A DNA stretch of 64,000 nucleotides. Origin: Pseudomonadales bacterium. GTDB lineage: Bacteria > Pseudomonadota > Gammaproteobacteria > Pseudomonadales > Pseudohongiellaceae. Location of the stretch: the NCBI GenBank assembly GCA_012103535.1, contig WLWQ01000003.1:434001-498000 (forward strand). The letters run 5' to 3'. The notes below the pieces were generated by a model. It ran no database searches. It saw only the letters and a list, made by a program, of their open reading frames with translations, and was not told the DNA's origin. This document shows positions 37,100 through 46,091 of this stretch, piece by piece; positions within the stretch are counted from its first letter, which is position 1; each line of letters opens with the position of its first letter. The position numbers were made by a program, and so were the translations under genes.

Positions 37100-38080
37100 A
37101 TGGAAAACCTAAAAATCAAACTTCTAGTAACAGGCGCTACCGGCTTTATTGGCCAATCCTTATGCAAAAAACTCCAAGGATCCGAATACTGTATTAGAGC
37201 TCTAGCCCGAGAGTCCTCTGACAGCTCAAAACTAGAAAGGAATTCTAGCAATATCGAAGTTGTTTTCGGTGAGCTCTCGGACAAGGAATCGCTAGGCCAC
37301 GCTTGCAAGAACATAGATATAGTTATCCACCTGGCAGGTATTGCTCATGTTAACAACGTGGCTTCGAATGCCTTTCAGCAAACAATCTACGATGGCTCTA
37401 AAAACTTATTCGATTCAGCTATCGCGAATAAAGTAAAAAAGATAGTTTTCTTGAGCAGTGTACTTGCTGAAGCGGCAGAGAATTTTGACGACGAAGTGAC
37501 TGCTTATGGACAAGCAAAATACAATGCTGAAGTTTATTTGAAAAATGCCTGTGCGAATTCTGCTACTGACTACCTTATTTTACGACCAGTAAATGTGTAT
37601 GGGCCGGACATGAAGGGCAATATAATGAGCATGGTACGATGGATAAGAAAGGGAATTTTGCCATCTCTTCCAAATGTAACAACGAAAATTTCTCTTATAA
37701 GCGTAAATGACTTAGTTGAACTCGTGGAACTATCACTAATTCACCCTAAAGCAGAGAACAAATGCTTTACGGTGTCAGAGTCAACTCCTTACGAATTACT
37801 TGAGATAGAAAAAGCCATTTATCAGGCACTGGAGAAGAAAATTCCCACTAGCCATACGCCGCGTATGCTATTATACGCCGCGGCTGGAGCTAGTGGATTG
37901 ATCGCCAAAATGCTCGAAATTTTTGGGCTGAGACCTCCCTGGGGCGGAATTAATCTTCGAACTTACAGAAACCTTATCAGTGACAGTGTTTATACAAGTG
38001 AGTCGCTTTGTTCTGAATTAGGATTCATTCCAAGCAGAAATTTTTATGATGAACTTCCGTCAATTGTAGAAAAAACATAA
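37100..38080 (+). CDS. NAD-dependent sugar epimerase/dehydratase family protein
   Basis: Extended short-chain dehydrogenase of 326 residues. The nucleotide-binding motif is VTGATGFIGQSL, the catalytic pair is in YGQAKYNAE (YxxxK), and LRPVNVYGPDMKGNI is the usual substrate-side segment. It lies between the glycosyltransferase and rmlA, so it probably makes or reduces a nucleotide sugar for the same polysaccharide. Similar proteins include 4-keto-sugar reductases that precede undecaprenyl-phosphate sugar transferases, but no such transferase is present here. The exact reaction is not determinable. Confidence 0.82.
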   Translation: MENLKIKLLVTGATGFIGQSLCKKLQGSEYCIRALARESSDSSKLERNSSNIEVVFGELSDKESLGHACKNIDIVIHLAGIAHVNNVASNAFQQTIYDGSKNLFDSAIANKVKKIVFLSSVLAEAAENFDDEVTAYGQAKYNAEVYLKNACANSATDYLILRPVNVYGPDMKGNIMSMVRWIRKGILPSLPNVTTKISLISVNDLVELVELSLIHPKAENKCFTVSESTPYELLEIEKAIYQALEKKIPTSHTPRMLLYAAAGASGLIAKMLEIFGLRPPWGGINLRTYRNLISDSVYTSESLCSELGFIPSRNFYDELPSIVEKT

Positions 38081-38128
38081 GCAGTAGAATCAATATTATC
38101 CAAGAGCCAGTAGATCCCAGAGAATTGA

Positions 38129-39001
38129 ATGACTAAAGGAATAATCTTAGCGGGAGGTAGTGGTAGTCGCTTACACCCCATGACCCTGGCGGTTAGTAAA
38201 CAGCTCATGCCTGTTTACGACAAACCTATGATTTATTACCCTCTCTCGACTTTAATGCAGGCTGGGATTCGAGAAGTATTGATTATCACAACACCTGAAG
38301 ATGCGGCAGTATACGAGTCGCTATTGGGAGACGGCACAAATTGGGGATTGCAGCTAAGTTACGCACAGCAACCAAAACCGGAGGGCTTGGCTCAAGCATT
38401 CTTAATTGGGGAAGAATTTATTGGTGATAGCAGAGTGTGTTTAATACTCGGTGACAATATTTTTTATGGAAACCGAATCGAAGACACTTTAAAAAGCGCA
38501 GTCGAACAACAGGAAGGCGCAAGTATTTTTGCTTATTACGTAAACGATCCAGAACGCTATGGAGTGGTCGTATTAGATGAAAATAGTCGCGCTGTGGATT
38601 TGGAAGAAAAGCCTCTGCAACCCAAATCCCATTATGCTGTTACTGGGTTGTATATGTATGATAATGATGTAGTTGAAGTCGCTAAATCTATAAAGCCTTC
38701 TGCCAGAGGTGAACTAGAAATTACAGACGTCAATAAAGTTTACTTAAAGAGAAAAGTTTTACGCGTTGAACTATTTGATCGCGGTACTGCTTGGCTTGAC
38801 ACCGGAACAACTCAATCTCTACTCGATGCCGCAAATTTTATTCGAGTTTTAGAAGAACGACAGGGTCTAAAAATTGGATGCCCGGAAGAGATTGCATGGC
38901 GGCAAGGATTCATTGACGATTCACAACTGCGTGTTCTAGCAGGAAAATTGGATAAGAGTGGATACGGTCAATATCTAGTTGATATTTTAGAAGATCGCTA
39001 A
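38129..39001 (+). CDS. rmlA: Glucose-1-phosphate thymidylyltransferase
   Basis: First enzyme of dTDP-L-rhamnose synthesis, joining glucose-1-phosphate and dTTP; 290 residues. The signature [16 protein letters not shown] is followed by [30 protein letters not shown] and [13 protein letters not shown], all characteristic of RmlA/RfbA. It is the first of the compact rmlACDB run (gaps of 9, -4 and 4 bp). Confidence 0.97.
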   Translation: MTKGIILAGGSGSRLHPMTLAVSKQLMPVYDKPMIYYPLSTLMQAGIREVLIITTPEDAAVYESLLGDGTNWGLQLSYAQQPKPEGLAQAFLIGEEFIGDSRVCLILGDNIFYGNRIEDTLKSAVEQQEGASIFAYYVNDPERYGVVVLDENSRAVDLEEKPLQPKSHYAVTGLYMYDNDVVEVAKSIKPSARGELEITDVNKVYLKRKVLRVELFDRGTAWLDTGTTQSLLDAANFIRVLEERQGLKIGCPEEIAWRQGFIDDSQLRVLAGKLDKSGYGQYLVDILEDR

Positions 39002-39010
39002 TCGATTGCC

Positions 39011-39556
39011 ATGAAAATAGTTGAAACCTCCATTCCTGATGTTTTGATATTTGATCCTACTGTACATGGAGATGATCGTGGTTACTTCATGGAAACTTTT
39101 CGTCTTGCCCATCTTACAAATTTAGACCCATCAATTAATTTTGTACAAGACAATCAAAGCAAGTCTAAGCAAGGAACGCTTCGAGGCTTACATTATCAGT
39201 TAAAATTTCCACAAGGAAAACTTGTTAGGGTAATTTCAGGCGAAGTGTTTGACGTTGTAGTAGACATCAGACAGAGTTCACCCACATTTGGCAAATGGGA
39301 AGGATCGATACTCTCAGCCGAGAATAAGAAACAGTTATGGGCACCAGCCGGATTTGCCCACGGGTTTTACGTTCTTTCAGAATTTGCAGAAATGACCTAT
39401 AAGTGTACTGAGTACTATCATCCAGAAGACGATTACAGCTTGCTTTGGAATGATGAAACTATTGGCATCGATTGGCCGTTGTTAGATCCAAGTCCGTTAC
39501 TTTCTGATAAAGATCAGAAAGCCTTTTCTTTTACCGACGCTCCTCTATTTCCGTGA
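39011..39556 (+). CDS. rmlC: dTDP-4-dehydrorhamnose 3,5-epimerase
   Basis: Cupin-fold epimerase of 181 residues, third step of dTDP-L-rhamnose synthesis. Motifs are DDRGYFMETFR, QDNQSKSKQGTLRGLHYQ with the catalytic His region, GEVFDVVVDIRQSSPTFGKW and WAPAGFAHGFYVLSE. It overlaps rmlD by 4 bp (GTGA). Confidence 0.97.
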   Translation: MKIVETSIPDVLIFDPTVHGDDRGYFMETFRLAHLTNLDPSINFVQDNQSKSKQGTLRGLHYQLKFPQGKLVRVISGEVFDVVVDIRQSSPTFGKWEGSILSAENKKQLWAPAGFAHGFYVLSEFAEMTYKCTEYYHPEDDYSLLWNDETIGIDWPLLDPSPLLSDKDQKAFSFTDAPLFP

Positions 39557-40443
39557 GCCAAAAACAGATAGTTATCACTGGAGCCAAGGGCCAGCTTGGT
39601 TTAACGCTTCAATCTCTTTGGGAAGATTCCGAATTGCAGCATGATTTCGAATTGTGCTGCACAGATATAGAAGAGATGGACATCACTTCTTGTCAATCTA
39701 TTAGAGACTACTTGGGCAAGCGTCAGGTCGAAGCAATAATTAATACCGCAGCTTACACTGCTGTAGACAAAGCAGAAGCTGAGCCTGAACTAGCTTATTC
39801 TATTAATTCCAATGGCGCGGAAAACATCGCGAACTTCGCCCATGAACATGGTTGCAAGCTAATTCATATATCCACTGATTTTGTCTTCTCCGGCAGCAAA
39901 GATTCGCCTTATTTCCCCGATGACGAAACTGGTCCGCTTAGTGTCTACGGGAAGAGTAAATTAGCAGGCGAACAAGCAATATTAAGCAAATGTCCTGACC
40001 GCTCTACAATACTTCGAACTTCCTGGTTGTATTCACAGTTTCAGTCGAATTTTGTTAAAACTATGCTGCGCCTATTGCAGGAGCGAGAAGAACTAAACGT
40101 AGTCGATGATCAGATTGGTGCGCCAACTTCCACTAACTCTCTTATTGAGCTTATTTTTAAAGTGTTGGCTGCAAATGATTCATCAGGAATATACCATTGG
40201 AGTGATTCAGGAAATATTAGCTGGTATGATTTTGCCCTCGAAATTCAGAAGCAAGGCTTAGTTGCTGGAATAATTAATTCGGAAATTCCAATAAACCCTA
40301 TATTAACTGAAAAGTATCCCACTCCAGCACAGCGGCCAAGCTACAGTGTATTAGATACGGAAGGAACTCAGGAAAGGTTTTCTATAGCACCTAAACCGTG
40401 GAAAGAGAGTCTTCAGCAGGTTATTCAGAAATTAGCAGCATAG
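39553..40443 (+). CDS. rmlD: dTDP-4-dehydrorhamnose reductase
   Basis: Last step of dTDP-L-rhamnose synthesis, 296 residues, GTG start overlapping the rmlC stop. The nucleotide-binding motif is ITGAKGQLGLTL. The family-typical INTAAYTAVDKAEAEPELAY, STDFVFSG, VYGKSKLAGEQAI (YxxxK) and LRTSWLYSQFQSNFVKTML are all present. Confidence 0.96.
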   Translation: MSQKQIVITGAKGQLGLTLQSLWEDSELQHDFELCCTDIEEMDITSCQSIRDYLGKRQVEAIINTAAYTAVDKAEAEPELAYSINSNGAENIANFAHEHGCKLIHISTDFVFSGSKDSPYFPDDETGPLSVYGKSKLAGEQAILSKCPDRSTILRTSWLYSQFQSNFVKTMLRLLQEREELNVVDDQIGAPTSTNSLIELIFKVLAANDSSGIYHWSDSGNISWYDFALEIQKQGLVAGIINSEIPINPILTEKYPTPAQRPSYSVLDTEGTQERFSIAPKPWKESLQQVIQKLAA

Positions 40444-40447
40444 CGAT

Positions 40448-41524
40448 ATGAAAAAACTCTTAGTTACTGGCGCGGCAGGTTTTATCGGTTCCAATTTTGT
40501 GCATTATTGGTCCAATAAGCATGAATCCGATGAAATCATCGTATTAGATGCGCTTACTTATGCAGGAAATAAAAATAGTATTGAGAAACTCATTAGTGAC
40601 AGAGCAATTCAATTTGTACAGGGGTCTATTTGTGATACTGACTTAGTTAGAAAACTGTTAGTAGAGTACCAGATTGATACTATCGTCAACTTTGCCGCAG
40701 AAAGTCATGTAGACCGATCAATCACAGGGCCAGACGCTTTTATTGAAACAAATATCATCGGTACCCATTCCCTTCTAAAAGCCGCAAAAGAAATTTGGTT
40801 AGATGATAACCAACTTACTGATCATCTTTTTCATCACGTTTCTACCGATGAAGTCTATGGCACACTGACTTCTGATGATCCGGCATTTTGTGAAACCACT
40901 CCCTATGCACCTAATTCACCCTATGCGTCGAGCAAAGCTGCATCTGATCACTTGGTGCGTGCCTATCATCACACTTACGGGCTTAATGTTACGACTAGCA
41001 ATTGTTCCAATAATTATGGTCCCTACCATTTTCCTGAGAAGCTTATCCCACTTTGCCTATTGAACATCCTTAGTGGTAAACCACTACCCATCTATGGCGA
41101 TGGTAAACAGATTCGGGATTGGCTCTACGTCGATGATCATTGCCGTGGCATAGAACTCGTCATTATGAATGGGAAGCATGGGGAAACTTATAATATCGGT
41201 GGAAACAATGAATGGACAAACATCGATGTCGTGAATCTACTCTGTGATCTGGTTGATAACAGCTTTAAACAAGAGCAAAGTTTAGCAGACAGATATCCCA
41301 ACTCTCCCTGTGCCAGTGGAGTGAACGCAAATTCACTTATTACTTATGTGCAAGATCGGCCTGGCCATGATACGCGTTATGCCATTGATGCAAGCAAAAT
41401 AGAAAAAGATCTCGGTTATAAACCGATTGAAGATTTCGATTCTGGATTACGCAAGACTGTAGATTGGTATTTCGAAAATGAACCTTGGTGGCAGGCTATT
41501 CTTGATGGCAGTTACCGCGAATAA
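40448..41524 (+). CDS. rmlB: dTDP-glucose 4,6-dehydratase
   Basis: Second step of dTDP-L-rhamnose synthesis, 358 residues. Motifs are VTGAAGFIGSNFVHYW, NFAAESHVDRSI, HVSTDEVYGTL with the catalytic Asp-Glu-Tyr region, and SPYASSKAASDHLVRAY (YxxxK). RDWLYVDDHCRGI and the RPGHDTRYAIDASKI tail are typical of RmlB. It ends the rhamnose cluster and converges on the Calx-beta gene with a 19-bp gap. Confidence 0.97.
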   Translation: MKKLLVTGAAGFIGSNFVHYWSNKHESDEIIVLDALTYAGNKNSIEKLISDRAIQFVQGSICDTDLVRKLLVEYQIDTIVNFAAESHVDRSITGPDAFIETNIIGTHSLLKAAKEIWLDDNQLTDHLFHHVSTDEVYGTLTSDDPAFCETTPYAPNSPYASSKAASDHLVRAYHHTYGLNVTTSNCSNNYGPYHFPEKLIPLCLLNILSGKPLPIYGDGKQIRDWLYVDDHCRGIELVIMNGKHGETYNIGGNNEWTNIDVVNLLCDLVDNSFKQEQSLADRYPNSPCASGVNANSLITYVQDRPGHDTRYAIDASKIEKDLGYKPIEDFDSGLRKTVDWYFENEPWWQAILDGSYRE

Positions 41525-41543
41525 ACTTGTTTTGTACTAGTTA

Positions 41544-43196
41544 CTACATGACGAAGAAGTACTGTTCGTCAGCGCTGGAATAAATCATTTTCAAATCATC
41601 TATCCCATCGCCGTTGGCATCCGTGACTGCTGTAACTCCAATCATCGAAGTGTCAAATTCAGGAACGCGTCGGACAATATAGTCAGCTAATAAGGTAATA
41701 GTTTCCTCACCAAAGTTAAATGTTGTAACGCCGTAATCCCCTAAGCTGACGTTAGTAACTCCAGTGAAATCACTGAGGTATTCTTCAAATTCTGGTGCAT
41801 TGTATGGAGCTGCTGTTAGTAGTTGCTGCCTGAATACAGTTTCATCTTGAAAGGTCACAGCTAGCAATACTTCATTCGTAAACATGGGATGTGTAACTAG
41901 CATAAGTCCTTCGTCTACAACTGTAGCTAAAGTCGCAACGCTTATGGGCCGGAGGTTGTATCGATCATAATAAGAGTTGTTAATAACTAACTCACCATCT
42001 TCATTTTGTTCTAAAGGTGGCGGGCCTTGATCAACCTGGATAGTTAGATTTCCTGTGTCCGTTATTATAATTTCTGGCAGGGAAACTAATGCTAGTTCCT
42101 GCTGTAAGAGAGACAAAGGCTGTAAGGCTGGTTGGAAATCAATATTTACGCCATCAGCGGTCACCAAATATCCACTATGATCATTCGCAATTATGATTGA
42201 TGGTGATGACGAATCATCGGACCTGATTACAGAAACGGGACGTAGAAAAAATTTGTCGGCACCAACTTGAATTGAAATGAGCCCAGAGCTGTCTTGTTCT
42301 GCAACCAATTCAGTAGTTGCTAGAACGGGTATTAGATTGATTGTATCGATGAACGTTTGTGATACATCTGTCAAAGATGTTTGATTGAGATCTACCAGAT
42401 CAGGCTGGCTGATATTGTCATCGTCGAATGCTAAAAGCTCCAGACCTGGAGTAAAGTCTAAATCGTCATCTGCAATTGATATCTCTGCAGAGGCATTCGC
42501 ACCTAATACCGCTCCGCCAGTTATTCCTGATAGCGTAACTAAAAAGTCTTTGTCTATTTCACCTATTTCATCATTAACAATTGAAATATCGATAGTTTTT
42601 GAAATTTCACCTTCAAGGAATACCAAATCTCCTACTGCAGATTCATTATCCAAGATATTTTTGGCAGTATTATCTTGTGTTGCGAAACTGATTCCAACTT
42701 CGCCTCTACTTCCCTCAGTCCTCGAAACAGCAATCGATATGCTGTTGTCATCTTCAAAAGCGGAGTAACTTGATGCAGAAAGTGCTAGATGACCTTCTTC
42801 ATAGTCCTCTATGGTAACGACTGCCGTATCTATAGTTCCGGCAACATCCCCTGTTAAGTTTATGAGTTCTAGTTGAAAAGTTTTGTTTGCGTTTACAACG
42901 GTATTGTCAAGAATCGTAATACTGACAGACTTTGCTGTGGTCTCACCGACTGCCCAGTTCAGGACAGTGGAAATGTTTTGATAGTCTTCACCCGCAATGG
43001 CCGTCAGATCTGTTGTCTTAACGGTTACGGAGGCTGCATTATTGAAAGTTCCAGACCGATTTACGGTCACATCAAATGTTGAGGCATTCTCAGAAACAGT
43101 ATACGTAGCAGAGGTGAAATCCAGGGTAGCAGCGACTAATAGGGAGGGATTGACCACCCCAAACAACATTAGTAGAAGTTTTGCGCTGCGTATCAC
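41544..43196 (-). CDS. Exported Calx-beta domain protein
   Basis: A 550-residue secreted protein, GTG start, with a signal sequence (KLLLMLFGVVNPSLLVAA). Two Calx-beta repeats (about residues 27-122 and 133-235) show the typical YTVSENASTFDVTVNRSG, YQNISTVLNWAVGE and SISIAVSRTEGSRGEVGISFAT patterns and probably bind calcium. The rest (about 240-550) is unrecognised beta-rich sequence, ending with a calcium-loop-like TDANGDGIDDLKMIYSS. It is divergent from the matrixin-like protease. The Sec signal makes type II secretion a possible exit route. Confidence 0.8.
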   Translation of the reverse strand: MIRSAKLLLMLFGVVNPSLLVAATLDFTSATYTVSENASTFDVTVNRSGTFNNAASVTVKTTDLTAIAGEDYQNISTVLNWAVGETTAKSVSITILDNTVVNANKTFQLELINLTGDVAGTIDTAVVTIEDYEEGHLALSASSYSAFEDDNSISIAVSRTEGSRGEVGISFATQDNTAKNILDNESAVGDLVFLEGEISKTIDISIVNDEIGEIDKDFLVTLSGITGGAVLGANASAEISIADDDLDFTPGLELLAFDDDNISQPDLVDLNQTSLTDVSQTFIDTINLIPVLATTELVAEQDSSGLISIQVGADKFFLRPVSVIRSDDSSSPSIIIANDHSGYLVTADGVNIDFQPALQPLSLLQQELALVSLPEIIITDTGNLTIQVDQGPPPLEQNEDGELVINNSYYDRYNLRPISVATLATVVDEGLMLVTHPMFTNEVLLAVTFQDETVFRQQLLTAAPYNAPEFEEYLSDFTGVTNVSLGDYGVTTFNFGEETITLLADYIVRRVPEFDTSMIGVTAVTDANGDGIDDLKMIYSSADEQYFFVM

Positions 43197-43347
43197 TATT
43201 CTGGATGCAATTTTTTCGTAACTTATACATTAACGATAGAATAGTATTGAGATTCTTCTAGGTTTTTTGTAAACCCAATAGCCTGGCTGACGTTATGATA
43301 ACTTATTGAAAGATATATTAATCTTCGAATTATAGGACCAAAAATTC

Positions 43348-44784
43348 GTGTTGAAATACCTTAGATTCTGTATTTGCCTTTCCCTGTTCTGGGCCGTTCA
43401 GCTAAATGCATTCGAATTCACCGGTTCAAAATGGCTGGGAGCCCAGACAGATTACTACGTTGATCTGGAAGGAATATCCCCAACTGGTATTGCCTGGAAC
43501 ACAGCTTTTATTGATGCCATGGAAGAATGGACAAATGAAACAATTTTCGATTTTAATCTAATTACAGAGTTTAAAGATCCATGTGAAAGCAATGGGTTCA
43601 ATGGGGTAAATTTCACTACTGATATATGTGGCCAGGAATTTGGAGAAAATACTTTAGCAGTAGCAATTCGAACGTTTCGTTTTGAGCAGCTTGGTCCTCC
43701 TTCTATTCGAGAAGCTGATATTTATTTCAAAGATTCAGTTGTGTATGACATTTACGATGGCAACATTGTGCAGTTTGGAATTCCGACAGGAAGTATAGAT
43801 TTCCAACGGACTGCTCTGCATGAACTCGGGCATGTAATTGGCTTGGATCATGAACAATTTGACAGTGCGATTATGCGACCAGAAATTGGTAACATCGATC
43901 GCCTGCAAGAAGACGATATTGAGGGAGTGGATACGCTGTACAGCGGATTATCTAATTGCGCTATAAAAGAGTTGAGATTTGGTGCTGTTAACGAATCTCT
44001 AAGCTCAGGAGATTGTACCGTCGATGAGCTAACGCTGGGTGATAGTGATGCCAGCTTTCTAGACATCTATCAATTCTCACTAACTGAAACGACTGAATTA
44101 GAATTCTCGATTGCATCAAACGAATTAGAGTCAGTGCTGCTTTTGGCTGACCAAGAGCTTGACTATATAGATGCCGATACGAATACAGCTAATGATTGTA
44201 ATTCGAATATAGAAATCGAACTTGATGAAGGTGAATATTTCTTATTGGTTAATACGTTTACCGATCAAGTAAAGCCTGCCTGCAATACTACGGGTAGTTA
44301 TCAGTTAATTGCTAATTACATTAGCACTAATGAAGTATCTTTAAGTGGAGTTACCAGCTTAACAGGCAACGACACTACAGCATTGTTCAGTGGGGGAATA
44401 ACTGCTAACGGTGGAATTAGCTATGGAAATATTTTCACAGCAAATGATTCTTTAGACATCACAGCTACGATTTCAATAGATCCTGTTCATCAATCTAAAA
44501 TCGGTTATATCGTGATCGCGGCGGTTGTTGGCCAAGAAATCTATTTAATGAATAGTCTTGGACAATTTGTACTTTCATCAGAGAGTCCAGGAGAAATTAT
44601 TAATACCGGAAGTAGAATTCTGGGCACTACAGAGAACATAGTAATTGCAGAAGATTTAATCCCATCGAGTCTTGGAATCGAAGAAATTGTAGTAGATTTC
44701 GTTGTGGGATATGGGACCTTTAGCAATCCCTCAGAAGTGTATTTTCACCAGAGCCCGATCAATTTAACTGTAGTCCCAGAGTAG
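43348..44784 (+). CDS. Secreted matrixin-like zinc metalloprotease
   Basis: A 478-residue protein with a signal sequence (about 1-21) and a metzincin catalytic domain (about 22-200). The zinc site HELGHVIGLDH uses H158, H162 and H168 with catalytic E159, followed by AIMRPEIG as the Met-turn and LQEDDIEGVDTLYSG, typical of the end of matrixin domains. Residues about 205-325 look like a PPC-type domain (FLDIYQFSLTETTELEFSI and EGEYFLLVNTF). The C-terminal 150 residues are unrecognised beta-rich sequence. I see no obvious cysteine-switch propeptide. It is a plausible substrate of the type II system encoded upstream. Confidence 0.84.
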   Translation: MLKYLRFCICLSLFWAVQLNAFEFTGSKWLGAQTDYYVDLEGISPTGIAWNTAFIDAMEEWTNETIFDFNLITEFKDPCESNGFNGVNFTTDICGQEFGENTLAVAIRTFRFEQLGPPSIREADIYFKDSVVYDIYDGNIVQFGIPTGSIDFQRTALHELGHVIGLDHEQFDSAIMRPEIGNIDRLQEDDIEGVDTLYSGLSNCAIKELRFGAVNESLSSGDCTVDELTLGDSDASFLDIYQFSLTETTELEFSIASNELESVLLLADQELDYIDADTNTANDCNSNIEIELDEGEYFLLVNTFTDQVKPACNTTGSYQLIANYISTNEVSLSGVTSLTGNDTTALFSGGITANGGISYGNIFTANDSLDITATISIDPVHQSKIGYIVIAAVVGQEIYLMNSLGQFVLSSESPGEIINTGSRILGTTENIVIAEDLIPSSLGIEEIVVDFVVGYGTFSNPSEVYFHQSPINLTVVPE

Positions 44785-45019
44785 CGCTAAACCGATGTAA
44801 ATCTTTCAATTTGTTGGCCCTCTGGCCAACTCCTATCGGCGCAATCTTCGACAAAATCTTGCCAATATCCAGCTTCCCGCCTGCTATAATTAGGGTATAA
44901 TCCGCCTGCGATTTTCGGCGGCCACTGAATTTATGCACTGTAGCCGTCCTGGTTAATGAATTAGCCAAATCACGATTTCTAGAGAATAGTCGAGTAGTTT
45001 CAGAAAAGGAGCAGAGAGA

Positions 45020-45538
45020 GTGCAAGTAGTGAGCACAGTATTCCAATTTGTCAGTCGGTTTCTAATTGCCGTTGTAGCTTTGCTGGCGGTTCACAGTGCC
45101 ATGGCACAATCTGCAGCAGATAATATTAGACCGGTTGGGCAAGTATGCCTTGCCGGGCAAGCATGTGTTGGAGCGCCAGCGGGTGGCGTTATTGCAGTCC
45201 CAGCTGAACCAGCTCCAATAGAACAGGAAACTGTTCAGGCCGAAGAGCAAGAGACTGATTCCGATCCTGTAACTGCAGTCGAAACCGCATCGGCTGATTC
45301 AAGTTTTGATGTAGCCGCTAAATATCAAATGAGCTGTTTTGCCTGCCATGCCAGCGGAGCCGCTGGAGCACCATTGCTAGGTGATGCTGAAGCCTGGAAT
45401 ACCAGAATGGAAAAAGGCATGGAAGCGGTAATGGCAAACGTTATGAATGGCCTAAATGCAATGCCAGCAAGAGGCCTATGTATGGACTGTACCGATGACA
45501 ATCTTCAGGAACTAGTCGACTACATGATTACTCAATAG
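45020..45538 (+). CDS. Cytochrome c5-like monohaem protein with long linker
   Basis: Periplasmic c-type cytochrome of 172 residues, GTG start 8 nt after AAGGAG. A signal sequence (about 1-30) is followed by a Cys-containing segment (QVCLAGQACVG), an acidic Pro/Glu-rich linker, and a c5 domain (about 95-172). The haem site is SCFACH and the distal region is GLNAMPARGLCMDCTDDNLQELV, with the extra CxxC pair of cytochrome c5. The N-terminal linker may tether or extend the haem domain. Two overlapping TATAAT-like boxes lie about 115-130 bp upstream. Confidence 0.86.
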   Translation: MQVVSTVFQFVSRFLIAVVALLAVHSAMAQSAADNIRPVGQVCLAGQACVGAPAGGVIAVPAEPAPIEQETVQAEEQETDSDPVTAVETASADSSFDVAAKYQMSCFACHASGAAGAPLLGDAEAWNTRMEKGMEAVMANVMNGLNAMPARGLCMDCTDDNLQELVDYMITQ

Positions 45539-45597
45539 AACTTTGTAGAAATACTGTTATCTAAATTTTTAGTTATAAAATTGAAAGGAGCCTAAAA

Positions 45598-45975
45598 GTG
45601 TTAAGTGTTAAGAAGATGATTAGCTCATCATTTGTTAAATCAATCGTTGTAGCAGCAGCGCTACTAATTGCCAGCATGAGTATTGCTGATGGAAATCAGA
45701 ATATAGAGTTGGCTCAATTAAGTGATGGCTTTAATGCTGAACAGAAGTATATGGCTTCCTGTTTTGCCTGTCATAGCACAGGCGCTGCTGGTGCGCCTAA
45801 GGTTGGAGATGGAATGGCAGCTGAGTGGGAACCACGCTTAGAGAAAGGTATGGATGCAATTGTCGCAAATTCAATTAATGGCATCAATACAATGCCTGCG
45901 AAAGGCCTTTGCTTTGATTGCACCGATGATGACTTGCGAGCAATAGTTGAGTACATGATTGAAAGCAGTCAGTAA
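45598..45975 (+). CDS. Cytochrome c5-like monohaem protein
   Basis: Periplasmic c-type cytochrome of 125 residues, GTG start behind GAAAGGAG. A signal sequence (about 1-30) is followed by a single c5 domain with SCFACH and the distal GINTMPAKGLCFDCTDDDLRAIVEYM. It is closely similar to the C-terminal domain of the preceding gene, so the pair probably arose by tandem duplication. A strong terminator follows. Confidence 0.9.
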   Translation: MLSVKKMISSSFVKSIVVAAALLIASMSIADGNQNIELAQLSDGFNAEQKYMASCFACHSTGAAGAPKVGDGMAAEWEPRLEKGMDAIVANSINGINTMPAKGLCFDCTDDDLRAIVEYMIESSQ

Positions 45976-45990
45976 AAATTTGTTTAAAGA

Positions 45991-46021
45991 AAAAATGAGC
46001 TACGCGTAGCTCATTTTTTTT
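45991..46021 (+). terminator. Rho-independent terminator after the c5 pair
   Basis: A 28-bp perfect palindrome (45991-46018) containing ATGAGCTACGCGTAGCTCAT is flanked by A-runs and a run of T. The symmetric A/T flanks mean it could act in both directions. Confidence 0.88.
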
Positions 46022-46091
46022 GCCCGGAATTTGATCTTTTCACCTATTCCTATCTATAACTAATCCTTTCGTAATATGAAAGGACTCATCT

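Noticed and set aside
44813-44830. Perfect inverted repeat GTTGGCC / GGCCAAC with a 4-nt loop after the matrixin gene
   Set aside because: No T-run follows on either strand, so I did not call it a terminator; it may be a weak RNA hairpin or chance.
44759-45046. A 95-codon open frame on the minus strand between the protease and the cytochrome c5 genes
   Set aside because: It overlaps the 3' end of the protease gene, the whole gap and the start of the cytochrome gene, has no recognisable domain, and lies over the TATAAT-type boxes that probably drive the cytochrome pair.
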